A stretch of DNA of 64,000 nucleotides, taken from Phycisphaeraceae bacterium (lineage in GTDB: Bacteria > Planctomycetota > Phycisphaerae > Phycisphaerales > SM1A02). Of this stretch, positions 36,160 to 45,694 are shown piece by piece. The stretch covers positions 1-64,000 of the forward strand of contig SHAP01000004.1 in the NCBI GenBank assembly GCA_004213555.1, read 5' to 3'. The first letter of the stretch is position 1; the number at the start of each line of letters is the position of its first letter. The translations under genes were made by a program, and so were the position numbers. A model generated the notes under the pieces. That model did no database searches. It worked only from the letters and a program-made list of their open reading frames with translations, and had not been told where the DNA came from.

Positions 36160-37031
36160 ACAGAATTCAAAGGCCGGGAACGCAGGACGCATTCTTCTGG
36201 AGAGGGCGGAGGCTGATTCAAGTCCAGAGTGAAGGCCCGAGCACCATCGTGGTCTGAGTTGACCAAGACAAGCCGATCGCCCTCGGACTCCACTCCGGTT
36301 GGCACCTTCCGGTGCCCCAAACAGAACAGTTGCACCTGCCACGCCTTGGCCAATTGGTCAAGATCTTCATCTTCGAACACACGTCCCCAAGTCATCAGGT
36401 ACGCGCTTCCTTTTGGTTTCTCAAAATCGGAGACGACCAAAGCGCGGCGAATGATCTCTGGATCAAAGGAAGACATAACGGCCCGGCCGGGCAAGGAATG
36501 GGAACACCAGACACCATTTTCAGCACGGACGCCCAAGGCCATGGCGGCAATGAACTCGTCCAAAGCCAGCTCTACCGCCTCCCAGTGTTCCCCAAAGGTG
36601 AACTCCAAAGCATCCCGAAACAAAGTGACGCATTCACCGTGGCCTTTGGTCACTCGTGTTTTCATCAACTGTGCGATCTCATGATTGGCCAGCATGGGGT
36701 GAACCCCAGGGTGCACCTGCACAAGATCTGCTGTCTTGAGCAACATCCGATAGGAAAAATCCATTCCGTTCAGGAGATGTTCGCCATGAATCAACTCGTG
36801 CAAGATCAGGTGGCGATCTTCACCCGCATCCAAACGGGCCATCCGAAGCAGGGCCTCGAAATGAAAAGGGTTGTCGTGCAAGTCTCCGCTGACCAAAAGT
36901 GTGCCGTGCTCAGGCAGCACATCAATGGATCCTTGGCGGCAAGACCGCTGGTGCAGCGTCTGGGCGGCCTCACGCAATGTGTGCTGAACCGCTTCGGCAT
37001 CTCGCGTGTCGGTCCATGGGATCTCGAGCAT
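36156..37031 (-). CDS. Metallophosphoesterase
   Basis: Calcineurin-like phosphoesterase, 291 residues. Metal motifs are GDLHDN (GD-x-HDN type, about residues 49-54), ANHE (in place of the usual GNHE, about 113-116), the histidine of SHSLPG and the late CLGHRKVP. No signal peptide. TACGCT ends six bases before ATG 37031. The substrate is unknown (Ser/Thr phosphatase-like or nucleotide phosphoesterase). It is divergent from the glycosyltransferase gene across 57 bases. Confidence 0.85.
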   Translation of the reverse strand: MLEIPWTDTRDAEAVQHTLREAAQTLHQRSCRQGSIDVLPEHGTLLVSGDLHDNPFHFEALLRMARLDAGEDRHLILHELIHGEHLLNGMDFSYRMLLKTADLVQVHPGVHPMLANHEIAQLMKTRVTKGHGECVTLFRDALEFTFGEHWEAVELALDEFIAAMALGVRAENGVWCSHSLPGRAVMSSFDPEIIRRALVVSDFEKPKGSAYLMTWGRVFEDEDLDQLAKAWQVQLFCLGHRKVPTGVESEGDRLVLVNSDHDGARAFTLDLNQPPPSPEECVLRSRPLNSV

Positions 37032-37088
37032 GTTCGAAGCGTACGCTGCACCGCGTTGGAGTGCTCTCGAGCGTTACCATCAAGCTTC

Positions 37089-38465
37089 ATGATGTCACGC
37101 AAGCTCATGCTGCTGCTGGGGGCACTTTGGACGGTCGTGGCCCTCACCTTGGGGACACGAGGTCTGTGGTACGACGAAATCGCAGCTTGGCGGGACTACG
37201 GATCTCCAGCCGAAGGCCGAGCCGCATGGTGGTGCTTGACCCATTGGTTCGATCCCGCCAATCACCCCCTGCAGACTTTTGCATCTCGACTTTCGTTCCA
37301 ATGGTTCTCGTGGTTGGGGGGAGAGCTTGCACTGCGCCTGCCCTCGATCGTGGCTGGGCTCGCCACAGCAATCATCCTGTGGCGATGGACAGAAAAGCGT
37401 TCAGGACCAGCGGTTGGCATTTGGGCGGGCGCGCTGGCTTTCACAAACCCAATGCTGTTGGAACATGCCACCGAAGCTCGGGGATATGCCTTTATGATGC
37501 TGACCGGGGCACTCAGTTTGCCGCTGGCTGACCACCTGCACACCAAGAATCGAACGGATCAGGGCACGCTGCTCAAGTACGCCATTGTGCAAGCGTTGGG
37601 CGTGGGCACCCATCTGACCACCGCCTTCTTGACGGTAGGACATTCCATATTGGGCTTGAGCAATCGATCATGGCGGCTTTTTCTGGCCTCTTCCATTGCC
37701 GCCCTGTTGGCCATGCCACTCCTTTGGCCAGTGCTCGACGGGCTGTGGTTGTCTCGAGATCAACTGACGCAAACGGCAGGGGCGCCTCAAGGTGGATATG
37801 GCTTGCTTCGAGTCTTTGGAGGCCAAATGGCTTTCGGATGGCTGCTGATTCCAGTCATGGCGCACGGGCTGTTGCGGTGTCGTCAAGACGTCCGCCGCGT
37901 TCTGTTGGGGCCGATCGTGGGACTGTTCGTTCTTTGGGTGACGATCATGCTCTCAGGCTCATGGGCTTACACGCGGTTTGGACTGTTTGCCCTCCCTGCG
38001 GTTGTGGTCGCATTGGCTCACGCATTGGTTCACCTCTTGCCTTCGGGACGGCTGCTCGTGCTTGCGCTTCAAATGTATCCCTTGGGACTGGTTGTTTTGG
38101 TCGACAAACAACCCGTGCGTGAAGCCATGCTCTGGACCTTGGGACACACCGAACAGGCCCCCCTGGTTGTTGGACTCCGCGGGGAAGTCGCTGGGGTGTA
38201 CTCCGGGACCCGAGACGTGGACTTCAGCCTGTGTGGTATTCCAAACTGGGATTTCAATGCCGACTTGAACCACACCAACCCAGAAGTTGTGATGGTGATG
38301 TACCCCAACGTCGCCGATGTCGCGGTAAGTATCCTGCCGGAACGTGGATTTCGACTGGACCACACGCTGTACGGGCGGCTGGGGGAGTCCCCTGTTTTTA
38401 CGCTCTCTGGAAACGAGGAAGGATCCATTCAACTTTGGACGCGTCTCAACTCAAAGGCGAAATAG
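37089..38465 (+). CDS. Polytopic membrane glycosyltransferase (GT39/ArnT-like)
   Basis: 458 residues with about nine to eleven hydrophobic helices. The first external loop has LWYDEIAAW, the conserved acidic motif of PMT/ArnT-type GT-C enzymes, followed by NHPLQTFASRL, LRLPSIVAGLATAIIL and EATEARGYA-like HATEARGYAFMM. Such enzymes use polyprenyl-phosphate sugars on the outer face of the inner membrane. Acceptor unknown. The start ATG 37089 lies eight bases after TACCAT. Confidence 0.83.
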   Translation: MMSRKLMLLLGALWTVVALTLGTRGLWYDEIAAWRDYGSPAEGRAAWWCLTHWFDPANHPLQTFASRLSFQWFSWLGGELALRLPSIVAGLATAIILWRWTEKRSGPAVGIWAGALAFTNPMLLEHATEARGYAFMMLTGALSLPLADHLHTKNRTDQGTLLKYAIVQALGVGTHLTTAFLTVGHSILGLSNRSWRLFLASSIAALLAMPLLWPVLDGLWLSRDQLTQTAGAPQGGYGLLRVFGGQMAFGWLLIPVMAHGLLRCRQDVRRVLLGPIVGLFVLWVTIMLSGSWAYTRFGLFALPAVVVALAHALVHLLPSGRLLVLALQMYPLGLVVLVDKQPVREAMLWTLGHTEQAPLVVGLRGEVAGVYSGTRDVDFSLCGIPNWDFNADLNHTNPEVVMVMYPNVADVAVSILPERGFRLDHTLYGRLGESPVFTLSGNEEGSIQLWTRLNSKAK

Positions 38466-38713
38466 AAGACCATCGCGGCTGGACTTGGTTTGGGCCAGAA
38501 GCCGTGGTGGTTTATCTGGCCTATGTGGATTACGACCGATGGTGCCCTTCGGCCCAACTTCCACCATCGGTCATTGCGGCCACCGCCTATGGTCTCCTTC
38601 TTGAATCCGTCAACAGCGATGTGCGAAGGGAACGCTGGGATTGCGCCATGCTTGGACGGGTGCGAAAGGACGCCGACGTCGCGATGGCCAGACGGCTGAG
38701 CGAGAGAAACTAG
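38435..38713 (+). CDS. Small conserved-looking protein of unknown function
   Basis: 92 residues from a TTG that overlaps the end of the glycosyltransferase gene by 31 bases; GAGGAAGGA lies about 12 bases upstream. The content (WTWFGPEAVVVYLAYVDYDR, PPSVIAATAYGLLLESVN) is protein-like and in a different frame from the upstream gene, with G/C-rich third positions. The exact start is uncertain. It ends overlapping the convergent histidine kinase by 4 bases. Family unknown. Confidence 0.55.
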   Translation: MDASQLKGEIEDHRGWTWFGPEAVVVYLAYVDYDRWCPSAQLPPSVIAATAYGLLLESVNSDVRRERWDCAMLGRVRKDADVAMARRLSERN

Positions 38714-40149
38714 TCGTCTGCATCTGGCAACAGGGGTCGCCCCGACTCACGCGGCCAGACCAATGGCAAACGAAGCACAAATGTTGCCCCCCCGCCGGGA
38801 GTGGCATCACAGCGGACCGAGCCACGCAGGATCTCGGAAAACTGACGAGCAATGGCCAAGCCCAAGCCTGTGCCTCCGTGCCCTCGAGCCAAACCCGAGT
38901 CCCCCTGCCGAAATTTCTCAAAGATCACTTGTCTCAAGTCCTTAGGGACGCCGGGGCCGTGATCGATCACACTTATTTCTACCGAAGCACTATCAACCAA
39001 ATGCGTCTGCAGATGCAGCGTTCCACTCTCTGGGGCATACTTGATGGCGTTGGCCAAAAAGTTGTACAAGACCTGCCTGACCTTCGCATGATCTGACTCC
39101 ACGGTTGGGCACTCCGAAACATCAACCTGCAGAACCAACCCTTTCGAATCCAGCGAGGTGGAGAAAGCCCGCTGAAGTCCCGTCGCCAAATCAGCGAGCT
39201 GAAGAGGTACTGGGTGCAACTCAATTCGTCCTGCTTCAACTTTGGCCAAGGCGAGCAGTTCCTCGATCAATTGACGCAAATCATGGCCGGACTCAATGAT
39301 GTGCTTCAAGCTTCGCTCGGCAGCGTCACCAGCTTGCTGTGCGGCAAAACCACTTTGCATGGCGTCGGCATGGCCGATGATGATCCCCAAAGGGGTGCGC
39401 AGCTCGTGGCTTACGTTGGCCAAAAATTCAGATTTCAAACGATTGGCCTCGTCGAGCCCTGCGTTCAAATCACGCAACTCATCAACCCGAAGGTCCAGCG
39501 CTTCGTTCATGGTGCGCAAATCTTGACGGGCCCGCTCGGAGCGTTCAACGATTCGATTGAGTGTCTCCGCCAAAGATTCAAATTCATCCCCCGAACTGCA
39601 GGAGAAGCGGGCATCAGGCTTGCCATCTTCAAGCGATTGCGCTGAATGCAGCAGACTCATGATCGGAGCCAAGATCAGTCTGTCCAGGATGCGGTGAAAG
39701 GCCACAAAAACCAGTACGAAGACCAAAAAGCCCGAGGCCACAAACCACGCTCTGGATTCCAACAACAAGGCGTCCCCGAAAGCGGCAGGAACTTCGACCC
39801 GCAACAATTGATCGGATCGCACCACATGCCTTTGGGCTCGAACTTCGCCTTCCTCTGTTCTTACGGTTCGTATCCCCCCCATGCCCTCGCCATCGAGAGT
39901 CACGATCGTTCGCTGCAGCGCATTCCATTGAGGATCATCCTCCGTCAGCACCACCACAAATTCGTCGGACTCCAGCGGCCCACCTTCTTCGAAGCGGCCC
40001 AAGGCTTCGTCAAGCGCCTTGGCTTGATAGCCCCTCACGATCGATTCGGTCCGGATCCAAGGCACCAAGAGGCCCACCACCAGGACCAAAAAAGCGCTGC
40101 CTAGGAACAAAAGGCGCGTGCGAGCGCCAAGAGACAATCGGTTGGACAT
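38710..40149 (-). CDS. Membrane sensor histidine kinase
   Basis: 479 residues. Two membrane helices (about 11-32 and 135-155) flank a periplasmic sensor of about 100 residues; a HAMP-like linker and coiled coil follow. H-box FLANVSHELRTPLG with the phospho-accepting His, N-box NFLANAIKYAPE, G1 DHGPGVP and G2 GHGGTGLGLAIA are all intact. No response regulator lies nearby, so it is an orphan kinase. The ATG at 40149 is preferred; an in-frame ATG at 40185 is also possible. The stimulus is unknown. Confidence 0.92.
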   Translation of the reverse strand: MSNRLSLGARTRLLFLGSAFLVLVVGLLVPWIRTESIVRGYQAKALDEALGRFEEGGPLESDEFVVVLTEDDPQWNALQRTIVTLDGEGMGGIRTVRTEEGEVRAQRHVVRSDQLLRVEVPAAFGDALLLESRAWFVASGFLVFVLVFVAFHRILDRLILAPIMSLLHSAQSLEDGKPDARFSCSSGDEFESLAETLNRIVERSERARQDLRTMNEALDLRVDELRDLNAGLDEANRLKSEFLANVSHELRTPLGIIIGHADAMQSGFAAQQAGDAAERSLKHIIESGHDLRQLIEELLALAKVEAGRIELHPVPLQLADLATGLQRAFSTSLDSKGLVLQVDVSECPTVESDHAKVRQVLYNFLANAIKYAPESGTLHLQTHLVDSASVEISVIDHGPGVPKDLRQVIFEKFRQGDSGLARGHGGTGLGLAIARQFSEILRGSVRCDATPGGGATFVLRLPLVWPRESGRPLLPDADD

Positions 40150-40193
40150 GACACCATCATGGCGAATTCCTACGGGACGTACCATGCCGAACC

Positions 40194-40580
40194 ATGCATC
40201 GACCTGGCGCTGACCCCCTTGATATGAATCCCGAGGATTTTTGGTGTGACTTTTGCCGCCGGCCTTGGTCCGATCAGGTCCCATTTGTTGAGGGGCACCG
40301 CGGCTCGTGCATATGCGGGAACTGCCTCAGCATGGCCTGGATCGCGGTAGAGACCGATGCGCCAGAACTTGTTCGAGGCGAATTCTTCTGCGTCATGAGC
40401 CAAGAATCCACCGCCGACCGTGCCGCCCAGAACCGTGGCGATGACCCAGGATGGTCTTCACCAAGCTGCCCCGAGGCCGTGATCTCAAGGAAAATGATCC
40501 GAATGGCGGCGGCGGTGCTTTCCCAAGATCCAGAAAACAGCTGGCAAAAGCCGACCTTGCCCCCTCAATCTTCGGAGTAG
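40194..40580 (+). CDS. Protein with a stand-alone ClpX-type zinc finger
   Basis: 128 residues. C18, C21, C41 and C44 are spaced as in the ClpX N-terminal zinc-binding domain (CDFCRRPWSDQ ... CICGNC). There is no AAA+ domain; the rest is helical with a basic end. ClpX-type fingers mediate dimerisation and adaptor binding, so an adaptor or regulator role is possible, but this is inference. TACCAT lies eight bases before ATG 40194; an alternative start is ATG 40224. Confidence 0.7.
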   Translation: MHRPGADPLDMNPEDFWCDFCRRPWSDQVPFVEGHRGSCICGNCLSMAWIAVETDAPELVRGEFFCVMSQESTADRAAQNRGDDPGWSSPSCPEAVISRKMIRMAAAVLSQDPENSWQKPTLPPQSSE

Positions 40581-40753
40581 TACTCCTCTTCGTACATCGG
40601 GGCATCTGGAGAACTGGGGTCCATGACATCGGGATCGTATTCCCCGGCGCTCGCGGCCAAAACAAGAGCACCCACGACCACCAGAAACAAGACAATGCCC
40701 AGTATCACCACTTTGCCAGCCCTCCGTTGCAAGGGGGACGACGATCCCAACAC
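40565..40753 (-). CDS. Small single-pass membrane protein
   Basis: 62 residues from a GTG: a basic N-terminus (PLQRRAGK), one hydrophobic helix (VVILGIVLFLVVVGALVLAA) and an acidic, Tyr-rich tail (DAPMYEEEYYSED). The strongly membrane-protein-like layout argues it is real although short. It overlaps the zinc-finger gene's 3' end by 16 bases and is divergent from trmB. Function unknown. Confidence 0.6.
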   Translation of the reverse strand: MLGSSSPLQRRAGKVVILGIVLFLVVVGALVLAASAGEYDPDVMDPSSPDAPMYEEEYYSED

Positions 40754-40792
40754 TTGCGATGCAATGCGATCCTAGCGAAACTGGAGTTTGCA

Positions 40793-41452
40793 ATGACCAG
40801 AAGCCTTCCGAGCGCAACTCGACTTGACGTCACTGGCTACGGATACCAAGCCGAAGATTTTCATCCCGCTGGTGAGGCCCCCCGTCCCGAAGACGATCCT
40901 CGACGGTGGTTTGACCATCCGGAACGACCCTTTGAGCTTGAGATCGGCTCGGGAAAGGGCACTTTCTTGATTCAAGAAGCGCCGCATCGTCCAGAGCACA
41001 ATTTTCTAGGAATTGAATGGATGATGGCCTTTTGGCGATACGCCGCCGATCGAGCGCGTCGCCGTGACATGCAAAATGTTCGGATGCTGCATGCAGATGC
41101 GGTCGAATTTGTCCGGCAACGGGTCACCAACGAAAGCGTCCACACCTTTCATTTGTATTTCAGTGATCCTTGGCCCAAGTCACGCCACCACCGGCGGCGG
41201 GTGATCCAAGATGCCACCCTGCAAGAATTCCATCGTGTGATCGAGCCGGGGGGAACCCTTCGCATCGTGACCGATCATGACGGGTTGTGGGAGTGGTACG
41301 AAGAACACGTCGCCCGCTGCCCTCTCTTTGAACGTGAACCCTATGAACCCTGCGTGTCGGCCAAGCGTGGTGAATTGGTGGGCTCAAATTTTGAGCGAAA
41401 ATTCATTCCGAAAGGTCGCCACTTCAGGGGGATGACTTTGCGGAGAAAGTAA
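40793..41452 (+). CDS. trmB: tRNA (guanine-N7-)-methyltransferase
   Basis: Methylates G46 of tRNA with SAM. 219 residues. SAM site FELEIGSGKGTFLIQEA, the NFLGIEW and MLHADAVEFV segments, and the signature YFSDPWPKSRHHRRR are intact. GGAG precedes ATG 40793 by about eight bases. Its stop abuts the convergent frameshifted gene. Confidence 0.95.
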   Translation: MTRSLPSATRLDVTGYGYQAEDFHPAGEAPRPEDDPRRWFDHPERPFELEIGSGKGTFLIQEAPHRPEHNFLGIEWMMAFWRYAADRARRRDMQNVRMLHADAVEFVRQRVTNESVHTFHLYFSDPWPKSRHHRRRVIQDATLQEFHRVIEPGGTLRIVTDHDGLWEWYEEHVARCPLFEREPYEPCVSAKRGELVGSNFERKFIPKGRHFRGMTLRRK

Positions 41453-42989
41453 TCAGGATTCCCAATCAAGCAACACCTGCAAAATATCACTGAACCCCAC
41501 AGTGCCATCAGAATCCAGGTCACACAGCCAATTCTGGGTCCCCCACCGATTGAGCACCAGAAGGACATCAGAGAAATCGATATGTCCATCGCCATCGACA
41601 TCAGATGGTCTGGGCCCAAGCTCATCCCAACCAAGAATACGGTTCGCGCGTTCCGCAAAAAAAGCAGCGCTCACAGCATCGCAAGGGTGCCGCTCGTTGC
41701 CATCAAGAAGGTCCCCAAACCATGGATCACCCGTCAAGTCATGCACTTCGCCCGCAAACTCGAAGGCTTGGTATCCATTTTCAGTCAGCCAATCAAGAGA
41801 TGAATTTGATCCATCAAATCGCTGGCCTTCAAAGGCATTGAAGAGAAACGGCGGAAACATTGTTTCGAACGGCAATGACCTTTGAAATTGCCTCCCAGTG
41901 ATTGGCGAAATGCCCTGGCTCCAATTCCTGTGGATCATTCACAACTCTACGCCTCGCCGGGAAGAGAAATAGATTTCGAACCGTACCAGTAAGACCAATG
42001 TTCGCGGCGGCGGATAAGTTCTGATCCACGATGGCTAGAAATGATTCGACCAATTCTTCAACCTCCCTTGGCTCACTTGCGAGGTGGATCATGAAGGTGA
42101 GATCCAATGTTGGATCGATCGTAGATGTTTCCAGCCAAGCTTGGAGTTGGGCAAGCGAATAGGTTTTGTCAAACTCTGAGACTCCGGCTTGGTCGGCACC
42201 AAAACCTTGAAACGACCAGCTGCTGTCAGCCAAGGAAGAAAAGTGAACGCCTGGCAACCATTCATGCGATTCGGCATGTATTTCCCAGAACGTTCCCCCA
42301 GCGATTTGGAGGCGGCCACCCTCACCAATTGCATCGATCAAATTGAACTTGGGAACAGGGCCATCCACGACGCCTTGGAAAGGGGATGAAATTTGTCCCA
42401 CAAATGAAGGCGGGGGCAGGAGGGGAGCAGAGAGAGCTGAAATATTGTTTGCAGTGCTGATGCACTCTTGGTCACCAGCTGTTGGACGACGGGTGTGAAG
42501 CCTCCCCGCAGTTCGATTGCCTGGTTGAGGAAAACTCCTCCCCCAACCTGACCACCATCCGCTGCGAAATTGGAGTTCACCTATTGCGGAAGAAGCCTGG
42601 GTGGCCTCAATATTCATTTCGACAATACGGCCGACTGGGAGCGTAAATACTGTCCCCAGACCAATATCTTGCTCAATGGCGTAGCCGGTTGGTTCTTGCG
42701 CACGAACAGACCAGAAGTCAGACTGCTCTGGGGTGAATTTGATTGGAGCCGAATTTGGACCTCCAGCGTTCCCAGTGAACGCTGTAACAGATCCATCATC
42801 AAGCAACCCCATCATGGCAGTAGGAACCCGCGCCGGCAGTGCAAATGCGACGGAGTCGCCGAGAACCACAATCCTTTGACCAGGGTGAGGATCTGGGATC
42901 GCTGGACCAAGTGAGGAGTCACTGCAAGCAAACGACAGTGCATAAAGAGGGAGCACAAGCCAACGTATCCCCAAAAGGGAACCAGTCAA
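41453..42989 (-). pseudogene. Frameshifted secreted protein with dockerin-like C-terminus
   Basis: One reading frame (41829-42989) gives an N-terminal signal-like region (LVLPLYALSFACSDSS) and most of the body; a second (41453-41938) continues with LFNAFEGQRFDGSNSSLDW and ends in an intact dockerin-like pair (SDVDGDGHIDFSDVLLVLNR and CDLDSDGTVGFSDILQVLLD). The join needs a frameshift at about 41830-41910. Inside, at about 42440-42570, the more protein-like frame shifts again (ADGGQVGGGVFLNQAIELRG) and then returns. At least three indels suggest decay, unless the sequence has errors. The only start at the 5' end is TTG, coupled to the rsfS stop. Family not identified. Confidence 0.65.
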
Positions 42990-43420
42990 CCAAAGCCGAG
43001 TTCAACATCTTCAGCATCGCCCCACAGGCCCTCAATGTCGTACCAAGCCCTCTGGTTGGGCTCGAAGAGGTGCACCACCAGGTCCACAAAGTCCAGCACA
43101 ATCCAGGTGGCGTGCTCGTCACGGCTGCCTTGCCACGCAGATTGACCTTGCTCGCGGGCATGCTTCTTCATGAGGTCGGCCACCGAGCGCATCTGGCGAT
43201 CTGACGTACCGGAGATGACAAGGATCCAGTCCATGACCTCGGAGAGATCGCGAACATCCAACAGGCGGATGTCGTCGCAGTCGTAGTCCTTGGCCAATTT
43301 GGCCAAGTCAAGGGCGAGTGCCTTGGTTCGAACACGTTGTTCGGGCGTGGTACCGCGGGCCAATGGATCAGCCGAGGAGTTGCTTGACGAGATCGCCGTG
43401 CTCAACCACCACGCCGGCAA
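42986..43420 (-). CDS. rsfS: Ribosomal silencing factor RsfS
   Basis: Binds ribosomal protein uL14 and blocks subunit joining. The core from about residue 33 matches the family: ALALDLAKLAKDYDCDDIRL, DVRDLSEVMDWILVISGTSD, RQMRSVADLMKK, WIVLDFVDLVVHLFEPNQR and the YDIEGLWGDAE ending. The ATG at 43420 overlaps the 3' end of hppA by 53 bases; a TTG at 43363, just after the hppA stop, is an alternative that would remove the N-terminal extension. 144 residues fits the family. Confidence 0.88.
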   Translation of the reverse strand: MPAWWLSTAISSSNSSADPLARGTTPEQRVRTKALALDLAKLAKDYDCDDIRLLDVRDLSEVMDWILVISGTSDRQMRSVADLMKKHAREQGQSAWQGSRDEHATWIVLDFVDLVVHLFEPNQRAWYDIEGLWGDAEDVELGFG

Positions 43421-45653
43421 AGACCACCGACACGATCGCGATCAACTTGATCAGGATGTTAAGAGCAGGCCCCGAGGTGTCCTTGAAGGGGTCACCGACG
43501 GTGTCGCCGACCACACCGGCTTTGTGGGACTCGGAGCCCTTGCCGCCGAAGTGGCCTTTCTCGATGTACTTCTTGGCGTTGTCCCAAGCACCGCCTGCGT
43601 TGGCCATGTAAATGGCGACGGCGAAGCCACTGGTCAAACCACCCACGAGCATGCCAAGCACCCCGGCAACGCCCAACAAGAGGCCAACCAAAATGGGCAC
43701 CACGATGGCCAAGATGGATGGCATCACCATTTCCTTTTGGGCCCCGGTGGTGGAGATGGCCACGCAAGAGGCGTAGTCAGGATATTGCTTGCCCTCGTGC
43801 TGAACCTTTTTGGGCCACTGCATCGGGTCATTGATTTGCTCTTCGGTCATGCCTTGTGCCTTGAAGGCTTCTCGCATCAGAACAAATTGACGACGGCATT
43901 CGTTCATCATGGCGTAGGCCGCACGACCCACGGCATTCATGGTCATGGCACAGAACACAAAGGCCAGCATCACACCAATGAAGACGCCGCTCAGGACGGA
44001 GGGGTTCAACAAGGTGACGTTGTAGTGATCCACCACGTTCTGGATGCTTACAGAAGCACTGGTCGCCTCTTCACCAAAGACACCAGACTTCACCGCATAC
44101 TCCTTCACAGTGATGACGTAAGACGCCAGAAGCGCGAGGGCGGTCAACGCCGCCGAACCGATGGCGAAGCCCTTACCGGTGGCCGCGGTGGTGTTGCCGA
44201 GGGAATCGAGCATGTCGGTGCGGTCGCGGACAAAGCTGGGCTGGCCGGACATTTCGGCGTTGCCACCGGCGTTGTCAGCAATAGGGCCATACGCGTCGGT
44301 GGCCAAGGTGATGCCCAAGGTGGAGAGCATGCCCACCGCGGCAATACCAACGCCGTAGAGACCCAGCAAGAAGTTGTCACCACCACCAGCAAGGTAGAAG
44401 GCGAGCATGATGCCCACCACCACCACGGCAATGGGGATCCAAGTGGAGATCATGCCAACGGAGATGCCGGCGATGATCACGGTGGCCGGGCCAGTTTGGG
44501 CTTGCTCGGCAATGCTTTGCGTGGGTTTGTGCTCGTAACTGGTGTAGTACTCGGTGAACCAAGCAATCACGAGGCCACCCAAAAGGCCGGTCACGATCGC
44601 GCCCCAAACACCGCCGGATGAAATCTCGGTGCCGGCAAATACGTTTTGCAACAGGAACCATGAGGCCACAACGATGATCGCCGAAGCGGCCCACACACCC
44701 ATGTGCAAACTCTTCAACAACTTGTTGAAGGAGGCGTTTTCTTCCGCTTTCACCACGAAAACACCGATGAGCGAGGCCAACACGCCAAAGCCTGCGAGGG
44801 CCAAGGGCGCGATGGCGAGCTTCAAGCCGACGCCTTCACCAAGGGAGCCCGCACCCGCCAAAGCAGCAGCAGCACCGATGGCCATCGTCGCGAGAATGGA
44901 TCCGTAGTAGGACTCGTAGAGGTCGGCACCCATACCGGCAACATCACCAACGTTGTCACCGACGTTGTCGGCGATGGTGGCGGGGTTGCGGGCATCATCT
45001 TCAGGAATGCCAGCTTCGACCTTGCCAACGAGGTCGGCACCAACGTCGGCCGCCTTGGTGTAGATGCCACCCCCTACGCGAGCAAACAAAGCTTGCGTGG
45101 AAGCCCCCATGCCATACGAAAGCATGATGGTGGTCATGCCGACCAGAGCATCGCCTTCAGGCAATGGCACGATGCCTTGGGTGTACAGGAAGAACCAAGC
45201 AGAGATATCGAGCAAGGCAAATCCAACCACCACCAGACCCATCACAGCACCGGCCCGGAAGGCGACCTTGAGGCCGTCATTCAAGGATTGTTTGGCGGCA
45301 AACGCGGTCCGGGCGGAAGCATTGGTGGCCATCTTCATGCCGAACCAGCCGCACAAACCGGAGAACAAACCCGCGACTGGAACACCAATGGCAGTCTGCC
45401 AAGCCTGCGTGCCCTGAGTGGACAACACAAACAGCACCGCCACCAAAGCCACGAAGACCAGTGCCACAACTTTGTATTGGCGGGTCAAGTAGGCCATCGC
45501 ACCGTCACGAACGGCTTGGGCGATCTCCACCATCTCACCTTCACCTTCACTGTTGGCCATGACACCACGGCTAAAAGCGAAGGCCGCACCAAGAGCGCTG
45601 ATCGCGCCAACGGGTCCAAGCCAATACAGCGGGGAAAGATTCATTGGGTCCAT
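43368..45653 (-). CDS. hppA: Membrane-bound ion-translocating pyrophosphatase
   Basis: Couples PPi hydrolysis to H+ or Na+ export. 761 residues and about 16 membrane helices. The PPi-binding signature DVGADLVGKVEAGIPEDD, DNVGDNVGDVAGMGADL and the second acidic region DNAGGNAEMSG are intact. GNTTAATGKG carries Ala at the position that is Lys in K+-independent enzymes, indicating the K+-dependent subfamily (known family rule). Whether H+ or Na+ is pumped cannot be decided by eye. ATG 45653 or the ATG nine bases inside may be the start. Confidence 0.95.
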   Translation of the reverse strand: MDPMNLSPLYWLGPVGAISALGAAFAFSRGVMANSEGEGEMVEIAQAVRDGAMAYLTRQYKVVALVFVALVAVLFVLSTQGTQAWQTAIGVPVAGLFSGLCGWFGMKMATNASARTAFAAKQSLNDGLKVAFRAGAVMGLVVVGFALLDISAWFFLYTQGIVPLPEGDALVGMTTIMLSYGMGASTQALFARVGGGIYTKAADVGADLVGKVEAGIPEDDARNPATIADNVGDNVGDVAGMGADLYESYYGSILATMAIGAAAALAGAGSLGEGVGLKLAIAPLALAGFGVLASLIGVFVVKAEENASFNKLLKSLHMGVWAASAIIVVASWFLLQNVFAGTEISSGGVWGAIVTGLLGGLVIAWFTEYYTSYEHKPTQSIAEQAQTGPATVIIAGISVGMISTWIPIAVVVVGIMLAFYLAGGGDNFLLGLYGVGIAAVGMLSTLGITLATDAYGPIADNAGGNAEMSGQPSFVRDRTDMLDSLGNTTAATGKGFAIGSAALTALALLASYVITVKEYAVKSGVFGEEATSASVSIQNVVDHYNVTLLNPSVLSGVFIGVMLAFVFCAMTMNAVGRAAYAMMNECRRQFVLMREAFKAQGMTEEQINDPMQWPKKVQHEGKQYPDYASCVAISTTGAQKEMVMPSILAIVVPILVGLLLGVAGVLGMLVGGLTSGFAVAIYMANAGGAWDNAKKYIEKGHFGGKGSESHKAGVVGDTVGDPFKDTSGPALNILIKLIAIVSVVFAGVVVEHGDLVKQLLG

Positions 45654-45694
45654 GAGGTGTATCCAGGTGTCAATAGGAAAATGAGGGGTTCGCA

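Noticed and set aside
37246-37262. GGTTCGATCCC, a T-arm-like sequence
   Set aside because: It lies inside the glycosyltransferase coding frame and no acceptor or anticodon stem surrounds it.
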